In this document: positions 9,206 through 17,890 of the stretch, piece after piece
Layout of the letters: each line of letters opens with the position of its first letter
Position numbering within the stretch: the first letter of the stretch is position 1
Assembly (NCBI GenBank): GCA_965223305.1
Contig: CBDCWT010000008.1
Coordinates: 1 to 42,170, forward strand
Direction: 5' to 3'
Source of the DNA: CBDCWT01 sp965223305
Lineage (GTDB): Bacteria; Planctomycetota; Planctomycetia; Pirellulales; Pirellulaceae
Length of the DNA stretch: 42,170 bases
The notes under the pieces: model-generated
The model's input: only the letters and a program-made list of their open reading frames with translations
Database searches by the model: none
Told to the model about the DNA's origin: nothing
Program-made: the position numbers and the translations under genes

Positions 9206-10647
9206 TTCTGTAAAAGCGCAGTGGCGCGCCGAACTTAATTGATTCGGAGCGTCGCTGATAGGCGGCTTGAAAAAGCGTGGGCCGCTGTCGATCTTTCTTT
9301 TCGCAGGACACTACTCTAGCGAAAGGAGACCCACATGGCCCACGACGATCAATCTACTCGTTTCGAAGAGCTGCTCCAACTACTCGGCGAACATGGCTTT
9401 GAGGGAATGGGGCACGCGATTGAGATTCTCATGAATGAGGCGATGAAACTCGAGCGCGCGGAAGCCCTGGGCGCGATGCCGTATCAGCGGACCGAAGCGC
9501 GACGTGGATATGCCAATGGATACAAGTCCAAGACGGTCAACAGCCGACTCGGCCAACTGCGCGTTAACGTTCCTCAGACCCGAGATGTGGAGTTCTATCC
9601 GTCGACATTGGAACGGGGCGAACGCAGTGAGCGGGCGCTCAAATTAGCGGTGGCGGAGATGTACGTGCAGGGAGTATCGACCAGGAAAGTGGCGGAGATC
9701 ACTCAGGAGCTGTGTGGATTGGAGGTCAGTAGTACTCAGGTCAGTCGGGCCGCCGAGCTGCTGGACGAAGAACTGCAAGCCTGGCGGGAGCGTCCACTGG
9801 AAACGGTGCCGTATGTGATTCTCGATGCTCGCTACGAGAAGGTTCGCCACGGAGGCAGCGTACGTGACTGCGCGGTACTGATCGCCACCGGCATTTTGGA
9901 GAACGGTCAACGCAGCATCCTGGGCGTCAGCGTCTCACTTTCCGAAGCAGAGGTTCACTGGAGAAGCTTCTTGAAGAGTCTGATCGACCGTGGCTTGCAC
10001 GGTGTTCAGTTGATCGTTTCCGACGATCACGCGGGGCTGAAGCAGGCTCGCAAGGCATGCTTCGCAGGCGTGGCCTGGCAGCGCTGCCAGTTTCACCTCC
10101 TCCAGAACGCTCTGAACTACGTACCCAAGATAACCATGCGTCCGGAAGTCATCCAGGACTTGCGTAACGTGCTCAACGCAGCGGATCGTCACGAAGCAGA
10201 TCGTCTCCTCAAGTTGATGGTCGAGAAGTACGCCGAGACGGCGCCGGATCTATCCCGTTGGCTCGAGACCAACGTTGCGGAAAGTCTGACGGTGTTCGAA
10301 TTGGAACCTTCTCACCGCCGCCGTCTTCGCACGACGAACATGCTTGAGCGGCTAAACCAGGAGATCAAACGTCGCACCAGAGTGGCAACGCTGTTTCCCA
10401 ACGAAGCGTCGCTCCTGCGGTTAGTCAGCGCGATCCTCAGCGAGACCAGCGACGATTGGGAAACTGGCAAAGTCTATTTGACAATGCAAACAACGCCTCC
10501 CAAAAACGGAACACAGAGAAAGGCTAGCGGGGGTCCAGGGGGGCGGCAATGAGCCCCCCGGTCTGCGTGAACGCAAAAGAAAACGGCGGCGAAGCCGCTC
10601 CATACTATTTACAAAACGCGAAAATGAGATCGACAGAATTTACAGAA
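9206..10647 (+). mobile_element. IS256-family insertion sequence
   Basis: The transposase gene is bracketed by inverted TTCTGTAAA (9206-9214) and TTTACAGAA (10639-10647). A second inverted match lies further inside: CTGTCGATCT at 9285-9294 against AGATCGACAG at 10627-10636, each followed inward by TTTTCGC-like sequence. At the right end the two halves are almost adjacent. At the left end about 70 bp separates them, as if something had been inserted into the left terminal repeat. The outer limits (1442 bp) are the more inclusive choice; inner limits 9285-10636 would give 1352 bp, typical for the family. No 8-9 bp target duplication is visible with either choice. Confidence 0.7.
9335..10552 (+). 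CDS. IS256-family (mutator-type) transposase
   Basis: This 405-residue DDE transposase is full length for the family. It shows the IS256 hallmarks: RRGYANGYKSKTV near residue 57, the RNase H-like core with D164 in VILDARYEKV, D230 in LIVSDDHAGLK followed by WQRCQFH, and E338 in TTNMLERLNQEIKRRTRV. Motif order and spacing fit an intact enzyme. The start follows AAAGGAG at good distance. The gene is on the strand opposite to the two giant ORFs it separates. The C-terminal tail (KASGGPGGRQ) is low complexity and probably dispensable. It catalyses movement of the surrounding element. It is intact and so potentially active. Confidence 0.93.
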   Translation: MAHDDQSTRFEELLQLLGEHGFEGMGHAIEILMNEAMKLERAEALGAMPYQRTEARRGYANGYKSKTVNSRLGQLRVNVPQTRDVEFYPSTLERGERSERALKLAVAEMYVQGVSTRKVAEITQELCGLEVSSTQVSRAAELLDEELQAWRERPLETVPYVILDARYEKVRHGGSVRDCAVLIATGILENGQRSILGVSVSLSEAEVHWRSFLKSLIDRGLHGVQLIVSDDHAGLKQARKACFAGVAWQRCQFHLLQNALNYVPKITMRPEVIQDLRNVLNAADRHEADRLLKLMVEKYAETAPDLSRWLETNVAESLTVFELEPSHRRRLRTTNMLERLNQEIKRRTRVATLFPNEASLLRLVSAILSETSDDWETGKVYLTMQTTPPKNGTQRKASGGPGGRQ

Positions 10648-13600
10648 GGAAGGTTGCTCGACCCAGCCGGACATCGACGTCGGCCGGAGATGGATCAACG
10701 TTAACGACAACTTCGTCGACAATCTGGAGTGATCCATCGTCAACGACAGCCTCGAACACCAATTTGTCTGTTGCCAGATCCGGCACAACAAAGGTGGAGG
10801 TCGATGAACCTGTGTGTAGCACCTCAGGGCCGACCTTCTGCACCCAACCGTAGTTTAGCTCGCCACCAAAGTCGATGCTATTTACATGCAGGTCGACTTT
10901 GTCCCCAATGTCGTAGTCTTGGGGTTGGAGGTAATCAAACTCGATGTCTTTGATTGTGAAGAGGTTGCCATTCCCGTTGGAGCTGTTGGGATACAGGATT
11001 GGTTGAACGGCCACCGTGCCCGGCCAGAATTTGGTGGGATCATAGTTGCCGTTTTGCTCCACACCGCTGATTGTGCCGGTGTATTGAGTCCACTGGTCTG
11101 GAACGATGTCATAGAAAAGGGTCGTGTAAATAGTGTTGGCGTTTCGCTTTGTGTTGCGAACTTTCGTGCCAGCAAGTAGTGTTGGCCCGGACCACGTGCC
11201 GTTCAGCATGATCTTGTCGTTTGCTTCATCAACGTCACCTACAGCCCACACGTCATCCAATTCTGTATGCCGCGTGTAAGTGTAGTCCGGGTAGGTATAG
11301 CTGCTGCTGTTGGTATAGGGGTACCAAGCAATGGAGCGTTGGTGCGCGACGCTGCCGTCGTACCAACCCGAGGCGTTTGCCAGGTGAATCTCCGTCGACT
11401 GGCCTTGAACTAGGTCTTGCGTGAGGACCGTATCCGTTGAGCCGGCGACTTTCTGAATGTGATGTGCATCAATTTGATTCCCATCAGAGTCATATTGTAT
11501 CAGCCCCAGGTACTGACGATTGGTCGGGATGTACTGTCCGCCCTGATCGTCACCGCTTCTGGCGGTGGCAGACAGTGTGTAGCTGCCGGAGGTATCAACG
11601 GGGGTAACGGTATCGCCAACGAACGAGCCACCTTGGATGTTCTGACTGTGGCTGTCGCTGCCCCCGATCGTAACCGCATCTAGCAGGGCGCGCGCCTCTC
11701 CAACTTCAGCCGTATAGTCGGCAGCCGGTGTCACATCAACTGACACGGTCTGCGTCTCCGTCGTTGTGCCATCAGACACCGCGAGTTCAAAACGCAAGGT
11801 GTGGTCAGCAAGCTGGTCGGGAGCAGTAATGCTCGCAGTGCTCTGCGACGGATTTGTGATCGTTACCGGTGGGCCGAATGTCTGCGTCCAATTGTAAGTT
11901 AGACTGCCTCCACTAACCGCGAGACTGCCCGCGTGAAGGTCAATAGCGTCACCGGCGTGAAAGGGTTCTGGCTCCTTGTAATCAAGCTCGATGTCTTTGA
12001 TTGTGAAGAGGTTGCCGTTCCCGTTGGAGCTGTTGGGATACAGGATTGGTTGAACGGACACGGTGCCCGGCCAGAATTTGGTGGGATCATAGTTGCCGTT
12101 TTGCTCCACGCCGCTAATGGTGGCTGTATAGCGGGTCCACTGATTTGGAACGATGTCATAGAAAAGGGTCGTGTAAATGGTGTTGGCGTTTCGCTTTGTG
12201 TTGCGAACTTTCGTGCCAGCAAGTAGTGTTGGCCCGGACCACGTGCCGTTCAGCGTGATCTTATCGTTTGCTTCATCAACATCGCCTACAGCCCACAGGT
12301 CATCCAACGCTGTGTGCCGTGTGTAGGTGTAATCCGGGTAGGTGTATCCGCTGCTGTTGGTGTAGGGATACCAAGCAATGGAGCGTTGGTGTGCAACGCT
12401 GCCGTCGTACCAACCCGAGGCGTTGCCTAGGTGAATCTCCGTTGACTGACCTTGAACTAGGTCTTGCGTGAGGACCGTATCTGTTGATCCCGAGACTTTC
12501 TGGATGTGATGCGCATCAATTTGATTCCCATCGGAGTCATATTGTGCCAGCCCCAGGTACTGGCGATTGGTTGGGATATACTGCCCTCCCTGATCGTCAC
12601 CGCTTCTGGCGGTGGCAGACAGCGTGTAGCTCCGGGACGTATCGACGGGGGTGATGGTATCGCCAACAAATGAGCCGCCTTGCGTGTTCTGACTGTGGCT
12701 GTCGCTGCCGTTGATCGTGACTGCATCCAGTGATGCCAAGGCAGCTCCGGCAGGCCCTCCAGCGTAGCCGACGTCGCCCACGACAACGATTACACGTTCG
12801 GTCTCGGTGTTTCCGCCATCTGTGATGTCGACTTGAAAACCAAGTGTATAGTCGTGTGCCTGGTTGGGGGCAACGACGCTGGCAGTCGATGTGGTGGGGT
12901 TAGTGATAGTCACCTCTGGACCGGAGATCTGAGTCCAGTTGTAGGATTGGCTGCCGGCGGGATATTCAAGCTGGTTTGTACGAAGATCGATCGCATCCTC
13001 GGCCTGGTAAGCTTCGGGACTGGCATAATCGAACTCGATGTTGGTAATCGTGAAGAGGTTGCCGTTCCCGTTGGCGATGTTGGGATACAGGACGGGTTGC
13101 ACGGACACGGTGCCCGGCCAGAATTTGGTGGGATCGTAGTTGCCGTCTTGCTCCACGCCGCTGATAGTGCCGGTGTATTGACCCCACTGATCCAGAACGA
13201 TGTCGTAGAAGAGGGTCGTGTAAAGAGTGTTGGCGTTTCGCTTTGTGTTGCGAACTTTCGTGCCAGCAAGTAGTGTTGGCCCGGACCACGTGCCGTTCAG
13301 CGTGATCTTGTCGTTTGCTTCATCAACATCACCGACAGCCCACACGTCATCCAATTCTGTGTGCCGTGTGTAGGTGTAGTCCGGATAGGTGTATCCGCTG
13401 CTGTTGGTATAGGGATACCAAGCGATGGAGCGCGCGTGAGCGACGCTGCCGTCGAACCAACCCGAGGCGTTTGCTAGATGAATCTCCGTTGACTGGCCTT
13501 GAACTAGGTCTTGCGTGAGGACCGTATCTGTTGATCCCGAGACTTTCTGGATGTGATGCGCATCAATTTGATTCCCATCGGAGTCATACTGCGCTAGCCC

Positions 13601-13776
13601 CAGGTACTGACGATTGGTTGGAATATACTGTCCTCCCTGGCCGTCACCACTTCTTGCCGTAGCAGACAACGTGTAGCTCTTGGTGGTATCTACCTGGACA
13701 ATCGTGTCTCCGGTGAACGAGCCTCCCTGCGTGTTCTGACTATGCGTGCTGCTGCCATTAATGGTCACAGCATCAA
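10640..13776 (-). repeat. Three ~1.04-kb tandem coding repeats
   Basis: Three head-to-tail copies lie at roughly 12737-13776, 11690-12736 and 10640-11689. Each encodes the same two-module unit of ~345 residues. The first ~225 residues of each copy are nearly identical (QYIPTNRQYLGL, DAHHIQKV, TDTVLTQDLVQGQSTEIHL, TLLAGTKVRNTKRNAN). The following PKD-like part differs clearly between copies. The third copy is broken off at the IS. Boundaries are approximate, read from the LDAVTI motif opening each unit. Confidence 0.85.
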
Positions 13777-15853
13777 GAGCAGCGCTCACGCCGACTTCAT
13801 CGGAGAGCAGCTGGGTTCGAGCCGATTCTGCGTCCACAAGGCCAGCACCGGTAAGAGCATCGTGACCCGTTGTCCCCATATCGATAGCTGTTTCGCCGAT
13901 CACGTCATAGAGTTGCCGTGGTGTGGCTGTCGGCACCGCCTCCAGCAGCAAAGCTGCGAGCCCGGCAGCATGTGCCGCTGAGGACGATGTTCCGCCAAAA
14001 TTTGGTAGCGTGTCTGCGTCACTTGACACGTCGCTACCGAAGAAGGTGTTATTACCGCCGGAAGGCGCTGTGAAGTCCGGCTTCTGGCGGTCAACCGGCG
14101 ATTCCAGCACTCCGCCAACAGGATCCAGATAGATGGCGGTCCCACCTATTGATGAGACCGGCTCGACGAGGGGAGGAGACGTTCCATACTCCGGCGTGTC
14201 GTTCCAGAACGCCGACCCGACAGCCGCTGCTCCGGCCGCGTTCGCGTGACCAAAAATTGTGCTGCTGCCGGTGTCAAACTCGACGTTCGTCATCCCAGTG
14301 CCGCCGTTGGCAAACTCGATGTACTTGAGCCGATTTGGATCCGGTCCACTGAAATTGACGATCAACAAACTGTAGTTCTGGGACGAGCCAGTTGTGTTCG
14401 TGAACTGCAGGATTTCGACAGCGTCGTTTCCGATGTTGTGGTCTAGACTAGCTGCTACAACCTGGTTAGATGAGTTCAACAGGTAGATGTCCAAGTCAGT
14501 TGATGCACCTTCGTTGCCGGTCACGGATGCGAAAGGTTGATCCCATTGCAGAGAGAGAGTGACTGAGCTACCGTCGTCCAGCGTGAAATTCTGAAAGTCA
14601 TCAGTGACTGTATCTGGATCAAAATCATGGGCAATGCCGCCTGCAAACGGCGGTGCGCCAGTTGCTGACGAGAAATAGCCAGCAGCGTATGGAGTCCCAA
14701 CCCGATAGTCAGTCTCGTACGAATTATCGCCGTTGTTTCCCGCCGCCGCGAAGTAGGCAACGCCCGCAGCGTGTGCTGTGTCCACCGCCTGGGCCAGCAG
14801 GCCGTCCTGAAAGAACGGCTCGGCGAAATACAACACGTCGTCGACGATGATGTCCGCGGCAGCGATCTCTCGAAGATCGGAGATGCTCTGCGCAAAAGCA
14901 GCCTGGCCCAATCCGGCTGTAGCGAATGCCAGCCTTGCCCCCGGGGCAACGTCGTGGATCACCTGAAGCATGGCACGGCCTTCGTCGCTGCCGGAGGTTG
15001 CGTCACTGAGAACGTTGACCGGCGCGGGATATGCGGGATTATCGGTGCCGGGCAGATCACCACTGAGCACATCCGCGGCGGCCCCGCCCAGGACGTTGTA
15101 GCTGTCCGACAACACACCCACCGTAACATTGATGCCTTCCAAGTTGTGCGTACTGCGGAGGTTGTCGGTGAGTTGCGCCGGGTCGCCTTGCGTTGTTGCG
15201 GCGCCTGCCGCTGCCTGGACGAAGAAGGGGCGTACCGATCTGACACCTGTCAGGTCCGCAATCTCGTCGAGTCTGGAGATGGGAACAAATCCCGAAACGA
15301 CAGGACGCTGGATTCCGGCGACGTCCATCCCTGCCTTCTTGAGACTTTCCACCAGGCGTTCGGGTTCGATCACAGAAATCACGTCCACGACAACCTTCTC
15401 GTCTTCGATCTTCAGCAGCCGGTTTGTCGGAGCGAACTCCACAGGGCTACCGGCTTTCTCTGGGACACGCTGTTTGTGCTCATCAAACTCAAAAAAGAGA
15501 CGGGCAAGTTCAGTGCCTATCTTTTCCAGCGGCCCGTCCTTTTCACCCGTTCGGTTGCCGAAGACCCCTTCGGCCGCTCGCTTCCAGATAGTAGAACTGT
15601 CCCGGGTCAAATCTCTCGTATCTACCGGCGCCGGCTTTTCACGTTCCACCGGCTCTCTGGGGCCAAGCACTGGAGCTGGAACAACCCCTGGCTTGTCAGC
15701 CCCTTTGTCGAGGGGTTGGGCCGCCAGCAAACGGCGATCTTCTAACACCTCTGAGAACAGCTGGCGGTAAGCCCGCTCCCGGCGTATCCGCCGTTGTCGC
15801 TTACGAATATGCCTGGAGACGAGGTCGGATAGCCCTTGAAGACCCTTCATCAT
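10640..15853 (-). CDS. Giant secreted subtilisin/sedolisin-like protein with planctomycete export motif and three tandem repeats; 3' end cut by the IS
   Basis: The start is taken at ATG 15853, with AAGG just upstream; the open frame extends to a TTG at 15868. The N-terminus is basic (HIRKRQRRIRRERAYRQLF) followed by LEDRRLLA, the motif near the N-terminus of exported planctomycete giants. At ~200-680 is a divergent S8/S53 peptidase domain: VTVGVLSDSYN (Asp region), DEGRAMLQVIHDVAPGA (the canonical HGTHVAG is replaced by DEG), AAGNNG (oxyanion Asn) and GGTSSSAAHAAG (nucleophile Ser). The rest consists of three ~345-residue repeats, each a beta-sandwich (LDAVTI, QYIPTNRQYLGLAQYDSDGN) plus a PKD/REJ-like module (YNWTQISGPEVTITNP). 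The last residues (GRATFLL, stop) run into the terminal repeat of the IS, which supplies the stop codon. The natural C-terminus is therefore missing. Confidence 0.85.
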   Translation of the reverse strand: MMKGLQGLSDLVSRHIRKRQRRIRRERAYRQLFSEVLEDRRLLAAQPLDKGADKPGVVPAPVLGPREPVEREKPAPVDTRDLTRDSSTIWKRAAEGVFGNRTGEKDGPLEKIGTELARLFFEFDEHKQRVPEKAGSPVEFAPTNRLLKIEDEKVVVDVISVIEPERLVESLKKAGMDVAGIQRPVVSGFVPISRLDEIADLTGVRSVRPFFVQAAAGAATTQGDPAQLTDNLRSTHNLEGINVTVGVLSDSYNVLGGAAADVLSGDLPGTDNPAYPAPVNVLSDATSGSDEGRAMLQVIHDVAPGARLAFATAGLGQAAFAQSISDLREIAAADIIVDDVLYFAEPFFQDGLLAQAVDTAHAAGVAYFAAAGNNGDNSYETDYRVGTPYAAGYFSSATGAPPFAGGIAHDFDPDTVTDDFQNFTLDDGSSVTLSLQWDQPFASVTGNEGASTDLDIYLLNSSNQVVAASLDHNIGNDAVEILQFTNTTGSSQNYSLLIVNFSGPDPNRLKYIEFANGGTGMTNVEFDTGSSTIFGHANAAGAAAVGSAFWNDTPEYGTSPPLVEPVSSIGGTAIYLDPVGGVLESPVDRQKPDFTAPSGGNNTFFGSDVSSDADTLPNFGGTSSSAAHAAGLAALLLEAVPTATPRQLYDVIGETAIDMGTTGHDALTGAGLVDAESARTQLLSDEVGVSAALDAVTINGSSTHSQNTQGGSFTGDTIVQVDTTKSYTLSATARSGDGQGGQYIPTNRQYLGLAQYDSDGNQIDAHHIQKVSGSTDTVLTQDLVQGQSTEIHLANASGWFDGSVAHARSIAWYPYTNSSGYTYPDYTYTRHTELDDVWAVGDVDEANDKITLNGTWSGPTLLAGTKVRNTKRNANTLYTTLFYDIVLDQWGQYTGTISGVEQDGNYDPTKFWPGTVSVQPVLYPNIANGNGNLFTITNIEFDYASPEAYQAEDAIDLRTNQLEYPAGSQSYNWTQISGPEVTITNPTTSTASVVAPNQAHDYTLGFQVDITDGGNTETERVIVVVGDVGYAGGPAGAALASLDAVTINGSDSHSQNTQGGSFVGDTITPVDTSRSYTLSATARSGDDQGGQYIPTNRQYLGLAQYDSDGNQIDAHHIQKVSGSTDTVLTQDLVQGQSTEIHLGNASGWYDGSVAHQRSIAWYPYTNSSGYTYPDYTYTRHTALDDLWAVGDVDEANDKITLNGTWSGPTLLAGTKVRNTKRNANTIYTTLFYDIVPNQWTRYTATISGVEQNGNYDPTKFWPGTVSVQPILYPNSSNGNGNLFTIKDIELDYKEPEPFHAGDAIDLHAGSLAVSGGSLTYNWTQTFGPPVTITNPSQSTASITAPDQLADHTLRFELAVSDGTTTETQTVSVDVTPAADYTAEVGEARALLDAVTIGGSDSHSQNIQGGSFVGDTVTPVDTSGSYTLSATARSGDDQGGQYIPTNRQYLGLIQYDSDGNQIDAHHIQKVAGSTDTVLTQDLVQGQSTEIHLANASGWYDGSVAHQRSIAWYPYTNSSSYTYPDYTYTRHTELDDVWAVGDVDEANDKIMLNGTWSGPTLLAGTKVRNTKRNANTIYTTLFYDIVPDQWTQYTGTISGVEQNGNYDPTKFWPGTVAVQPILYPNSSNGNGNLFTIKDIEFDYLQPQDYDIGDKVDLHVNSIDFGGELNYGWVQKVGPEVLHTGSSTSTFVVPDLATDKLVFEAVVDDGSLQIVDEVVVNVDPSPADVDVRLGRATFLL

Positions 15854-16160
15854 GCAGCGCCTTATCAAGAATTCATTGACAACATATAGACTGACACACT
15901 CTCAATCTTGGAGAGGACTCGCACCTGTTGTACCGCGTCTCACAGAAAAGCAACTAATAAATGGCGGTCAACGCTTCGGCGCGTGAGAATCAGGGCGTGC
16001 AAGTTCTTACCAGGCCATTCTTTTGATGGAGTGCCGCTTGAAAAAAGAATTTCTGACCAAACTGGACACCGCACAGTTTGAAGTCAACGTGGGCAAACTG
16101 GAGAGAAGGCAGCCTAATACGCCCATTGGCTGCAGGCGCAGACCGCATGCAGTGCAGAAA
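15854..16160. other. Intergenic stretch upstream of the giant protease gene
   Basis: About 300 bp contain no convincing gene on either strand. The plus-strand reading frame starting at 16023 is mostly antisense to the next gene and has no family resemblance. The AT-richer part next to 15853 presumably holds the promoter of the giant gene, but I could not define a -35/-10 pair. Confidence 0.4.
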
Positions 16161-16634
16161 TCAGGTCGGCGGATCGGTGCCGCCCATGAGCCTCGCGAAA
16201 CGGATGGCACCCGCGAAACTGATTGGCTTTCCTGTGTGGTTGCACTCTTGAACGAACTGGAAGAGCTGTGCTTGCGGGATCGTAGCCAGCTTTTGCCACT
16301 TGCTGGACTGATATTCTGTAATCCCAAGATCGGTGAGTGACTGCTTAGTGCGCAGCCGACCAGACCGACGGTTGCCACCTCGAAGCTTCAGCTGCCTCAG
16401 TCGAATTCCAGCCTGACGTTCTGCGAGCAGCTGCACTTGCAGTGCCCGATTTATGATCTCAGCCCCCATCGAGCGATATGGCACTAGCGAGGACTCCGCA
16501 TGATCGCGGATTGCCTTCAATTCTGCGAGCGATTCAGCGGCCTGAATCGCTGCAACTCCCCACTCCACGAAATACGGATCCGTGGGGGGCGGCCAATCAC
16601 TGCCGTCGCTCGGTTCGAGATATGGTGAGCGCAT
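16161..16634 (-). CDS. Hypothetical protein of phage/plasmid type, helical
   Basis: The product is 157 residues from ATG 16634, which has AGGAG only two bases upstream. An in-frame GTG at 16730 would add 32 residues of poor composition. The body is helical: AELKAIRDHAESSLVPYRS, NRALQVQLLAERQAGIRLRQ, then SLTDLGITEYQSSKWQKLAT and PQAQLFQFVQE. The last part resembles DNA-binding-like small proteins in prophages, in which an 'LGI..QSSxWQ' segment follows a coiled coil. I do not know a named function. It stands alone between the giant protease gene and the sensor operon and may be a mobile-element leftover. Confidence 0.55.
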   Translation of the reverse strand: MRSPYLEPSDGSDWPPPTDPYFVEWGVAAIQAAESLAELKAIRDHAESSLVPYRSMGAEIINRALQVQLLAERQAGIRLRQLKLRGGNRRSGRLRTKQSLTDLGITEYQSSKWQKLATIPQAQLFQFVQECNHTGKPISFAGAIRFARLMGGTDPPT

Positions 16635-16734
16635 GGCTCCTTGCGATGGCGAACGGAAAGCCCCCAGAAGATCGCCGTTTGACCAACAAAGGGCGATCTT
16701 CAGACAGCTCTTTTCACCTTTCGATTTCACCTAT

Positions 16735-17186
16735 GATACGGAACCGGACGGTGGTTGGTTTTGATGAATCGGGAGTGCTAGAGCTAGATTTGTACAGAGC
16801 AAGGACGCCCATCAATGGTTCACATATAAGATCACTCGATAAATCGCCGACTTTCGGCGAATATTGTAGTGGCGGCAGGAAGGCAACGTACGCATCACAC
16901 GGAGCCTTTTCGGGCGATAAGATACGACGCCAGCTTGAATCACGCAAGCGACGGATTGACTAAGATCACACCCCCTCGACCTAGAAACACTCTCATGGGT
17001 CATGTTGCGGCACAGGGGTGTCGCAGACGGTCCCGATTTTCTGCCCTTAGACCGAACTTCTTGAATCCGCTTTCATTGACAGAAGAATTAGGACAGAAAG
17101 ATGACGTGGCTGTATGATCTTCTAGATGACTTGAAGGAACCTCTCTGTCACCTTGTTCGACATGTCGGTCGCACCACGTCTCGGAG
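16735..17186. other. Gene-free stretch with one palindrome
   Basis: I find no supportable gene in ~450 bp between the small hypothetical gene and the 3' end of the M56/WD40 gene. It holds a perfect 7-bp inverted repeat with a 3-nt loop, TCGCCGA-ctt-TCGGCGA at 16844-16860, without a T-tract. This could be an operator or a short hairpin. Confidence 0.4.
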
Positions 17187-17890
17187 TCATCGCCGCAACT
17201 CCGCCACTCGCCAGGTCACCGCTGTGCCGTTGCGCAACCCAGAAACCAAGTGCTGCCCGTCACGCGAAAACGCTAACGCACTGACGCTCGCCACAAGATC
17301 CCGCACCTCCCTGACCAACCTGCCGCTTGAAACTTCATGGACCGATAGCGTCCTCGAGTCCATCCCGATCGCCAACAACGTGCCGTCCTGTGAGATCGCC
17401 AGCGCACTGACTCCCGCCGGCACACCGACCGTGTCAATGACCCGCAAGAGTTCGCCTTCGCCCAAATCCCAGACTTGAACTCCTCCCAAACCCGACGAGG
17501 TAACCAGCCGCCCCGACGAAGAGGAGATGGCCGCAAGCGCCACCCGTTCGGTCCGCAGTACCTGCTTTTCCGCCAACCTCCTCGACTCGACACGCCACTT
17601 TCGCAGCTCGGCGCTCTCGCTGACCGACCACAGCTGATCGTCGTCGCTTGAGAATGCCAACGCGGTGATACGATTCCGCCCGGTTCTCGACCTCGAGATC
17701 AGCTCGCCGGTCCGTGAATCAAGAACGCGAATCGAGGTCCTCGAGTCCGGGCCGAAAGAACGTTCTCCAATAGTGATCGCTAAGCGTCGCGAATCTGCTG
17801 AAAAGGCCAGCGCACCGCCGGCTCGCGGGAATCGCTTCTCAGCGACCACTTCTCCCAATGCAGCATCGAAGAGCTTCAGCGCACCCACGT
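17187..17890 (-). pseudogene. Out-of-frame C-terminal part of the M56/WD40 protein
   Basis: From about 17885 downstream, WD40 repeats continue in a different frame from the upstream gene: GALKLFDAALGEVV, ALAFSADSRRLAI, IRVLDSRTGELI, ALAFSSDDDQLWSV, VQVWDLGEGELL, ALAISQDGTLLAIG, ALAFSRDGQHLVSG, then the stop. The upstream frame ends at 17876 just after GGSTAV. The two join smoothly as one propeller if a single base is added near 17880-17890; the whole 17187-20299 interval is then 3114 bp, an exact codon multiple. This stretch has no start of its own. It is either a real frameshift or a sequencing/assembly indel. Confidence 0.75.

Noticed and set aside
9190..10660. Target-site duplication of the IS
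   Set aside because: The 8-9 bp next to either the outer or the inner terminal repeats do not match each other, so no duplication can be claimed.
14771..15745. 324-residue plus-strand open frame
   Set aside because: It lies antisense to the conserved protease domain, which shows clear family motifs; the antisense translation has none.
16023..16340. 105-residue plus-strand ORF with ATG
   Set aside because: It overlaps the small hypothetical gene antisense and has no family features or ribosome site; the reverse strand is the better gene.
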